Shown: positions 5,644 through 6,089 of the stretch, one piece after another
Layout of the letters: every line of letters begins with the position of its first letter
Position numbering within the stretch: the first letter of the stretch is position 1
Source of the DNA: Alphaproteobacteria bacterium
GTDB taxonomy: Bacteria; Pseudomonadota; Alphaproteobacteria; UBA6615
DNA length: 6,089 nucleotides
Assembly: GCA_030831135.1 (NCBI GenBank)
Contig: JAURLR010000264.1
Span: 1-6,089 of the forward strand
Direction: 5' to 3'
Program-made: the position numbers and the translations under genes
The notes under the pieces: generated by a model
What the model was told of the DNA's origin: nothing
What the model saw: only the letters and a program-made list of their open reading frames with translations
The model's database searches: none

Positions 5644-5664
5644 TGATGACTTATTTTCATCTGT

Positions 5665-6089
5665 ATGTTGCATCCCTCTACGCGCTCTCTCGAGATGTTC
5701 AATGCCGTGGCCGAGACCGGCAGCTTCCGCGCGGCAGCGGAACGGCTCAACGTCTCACCCTCGGCCGTCAGCAAATCCATCAACGAACTGGAAGCGCGCC
5801 TCGGCGCACGCCTGATCGCGCGCACAACCCGCCAGCTTGCTCTCACCGAAGCAGGGCGCGCCTATCACACGCGGGTGGCTGCAGCCCTCGCAACACTCGA
5901 GGAAGGTGCAGAACTCGTCAACGCGGTGACCGCCGCGCCGCGCGGTCTGCTGCGCCTGGCAATGCCTGTCACCTTTGGCCATATGTATATCGCGCCGCTG
6001 CTGCCACTTTTCGTTGAGCGCTATCCCGAGGTTCGCTTGGATGTGACCTCATCCGACAGCTATGTGGACCTTGTTGGCGACGGGTTCGA
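5665..6089 (+). CDS. LysR-type transcriptional regulator, N-terminal part (cut by window edge)
   Basis: The first 141 codons of a LysR regulator; the frame is still open at the right edge. Residues 8-60 hold the winged helix-turn-helix: MFNAVAETGSF at 11-21, then AAAERLNVSPSAVSKSINEL, with TTR and LTEAGRAY closing the domain. From about residue 92 the effector domain starts with RGLLRLAMPVTFG and continues through APLLPLFVERYPEVRLDV, the pattern of the CrgA-like effector-binding subfamily. The ATG at 5665 is favoured because an in-frame TGA lies at 5647-5649 and a start at Met11 would lose the first helix. There is no clear ribosome binding site. Being divergent from the VOC operon, it probably controls that operon in response to a pathway metabolite. 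The ligand is unknown. Confidence 0.92.
   Translation, partial: MLHPSTRSLEMFNAVAETGSFRAAAERLNVSPSAVSKSINELEARLGARLIARTTRQLALTEAGRAYHTRVAAALATLEEGAELVNAVTAAPRGLLRLAMPVTFGHMYIAPLLPLFVERYPEVRLDVTSSDSYVDLVGDGF

Larger units (their letters stand above)
5573..5664. promoter_or_regulatory. Divergent LysR/operon intergenic control region with repeated ATCAAT motif
   Basis: Three copies of one hexamer lie in this 92-bp gap: ATCAAT at 5602-5607 and 5619-5624 (17 bp apart) and its complement ATTGAT at 5642-5647. The second and third form a perfect 8-bp inverted repeat, TCATCAAT at 5617-5624 and ATTGATGA at 5642-5649. The first and third form a 7-bp one, ATCAATT at 5602-5608 and AATTGAT at 5641-5647. 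A separate dyad, AACAT-N13-ATGTT, spans 5595-5617. LysR regulators commonly bind dyads in the gap between themselves and a divergent operon. The operon promoter must lie here but no strong minus-strand -35/-10 pair is visible, as expected of an activated promoter. Confidence 0.65.

Noticed and set aside
5643..6017. A plus-strand frame starting with TTG at 5643
   Set aside because: It runs out of frame through the LysR gene, whose HTH and effector-domain motifs are unmistakable in the frame of the ATG at 5665.

Overview
The window looks like a GC-rich alphaproteobacterial accessory region. This rests on the base composition, on proteins typical of that class, and on a head-to-head pair of the CATCCTTCGAG.../...CTCAGGATGA repeat, which I recognise from memory as a common alphaproteobacterial interspersed repeat. 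No RNA gene, insertion sequence, transposase or CRISPR array is visible.

Layout from left to right. Positions 1-49 hold nothing I can assign. Positions 50-188 are a repeat pair just beyond the end of the gene cluster. Seven genes then lie on the minus strand. In transcription order (right to left) they are a VOC/glyoxalase-fold metalloenzyme (5572-5054), an OsmC-like protein (5023-4493), a hydroxypyruvate isomerase-type TIM barrel (4470-3685), a Gfo/Idh/MocA oxidoreductase (3627-2623), a small cupin (2617-2267), a nu-class (YfcG-like) glutathione S-transferase (2164-1460) and an FrsA/DUF1100-type alpha/beta hydrolase (1418-201). Gaps are 30, 22, 57, 5, 102 and 41 bp, so the first five genes look like one operon. 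The last two may be the same transcript or a second unit, because the 102-bp gap carries a hairpin at its start. A LysR-type regulator (5665 to the right edge, cut off) is divergent from the operon across a 92-bp intergenic region containing a perfect TATAAT and several ATCAAT/ATTGAT repeats.

Function. The arrangement is that of a LysR-controlled catabolic or detoxification operon. The isomerase and the Gfo/Idh enzyme suggest a small hydroxy-keto acid or sugar-acid substrate. The VOC protein, GST and OsmC protein suggest reactive carbonyl, thiol or glutathione chemistry. The alpha/beta hydrolase and cupin fit ester/C-C cleavage and small-molecule processing or sensing. No transporter or pathway-defining enzyme lies in the window, so the substrate cannot be named. 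Each protein belongs to a known family; what may be undescribed is the combination. Two details merit checking: an Ala in place of the usual catalytic Asp of the Gfo/Idh enzyme, and the repeated operator-like motif in the divergent promoter.
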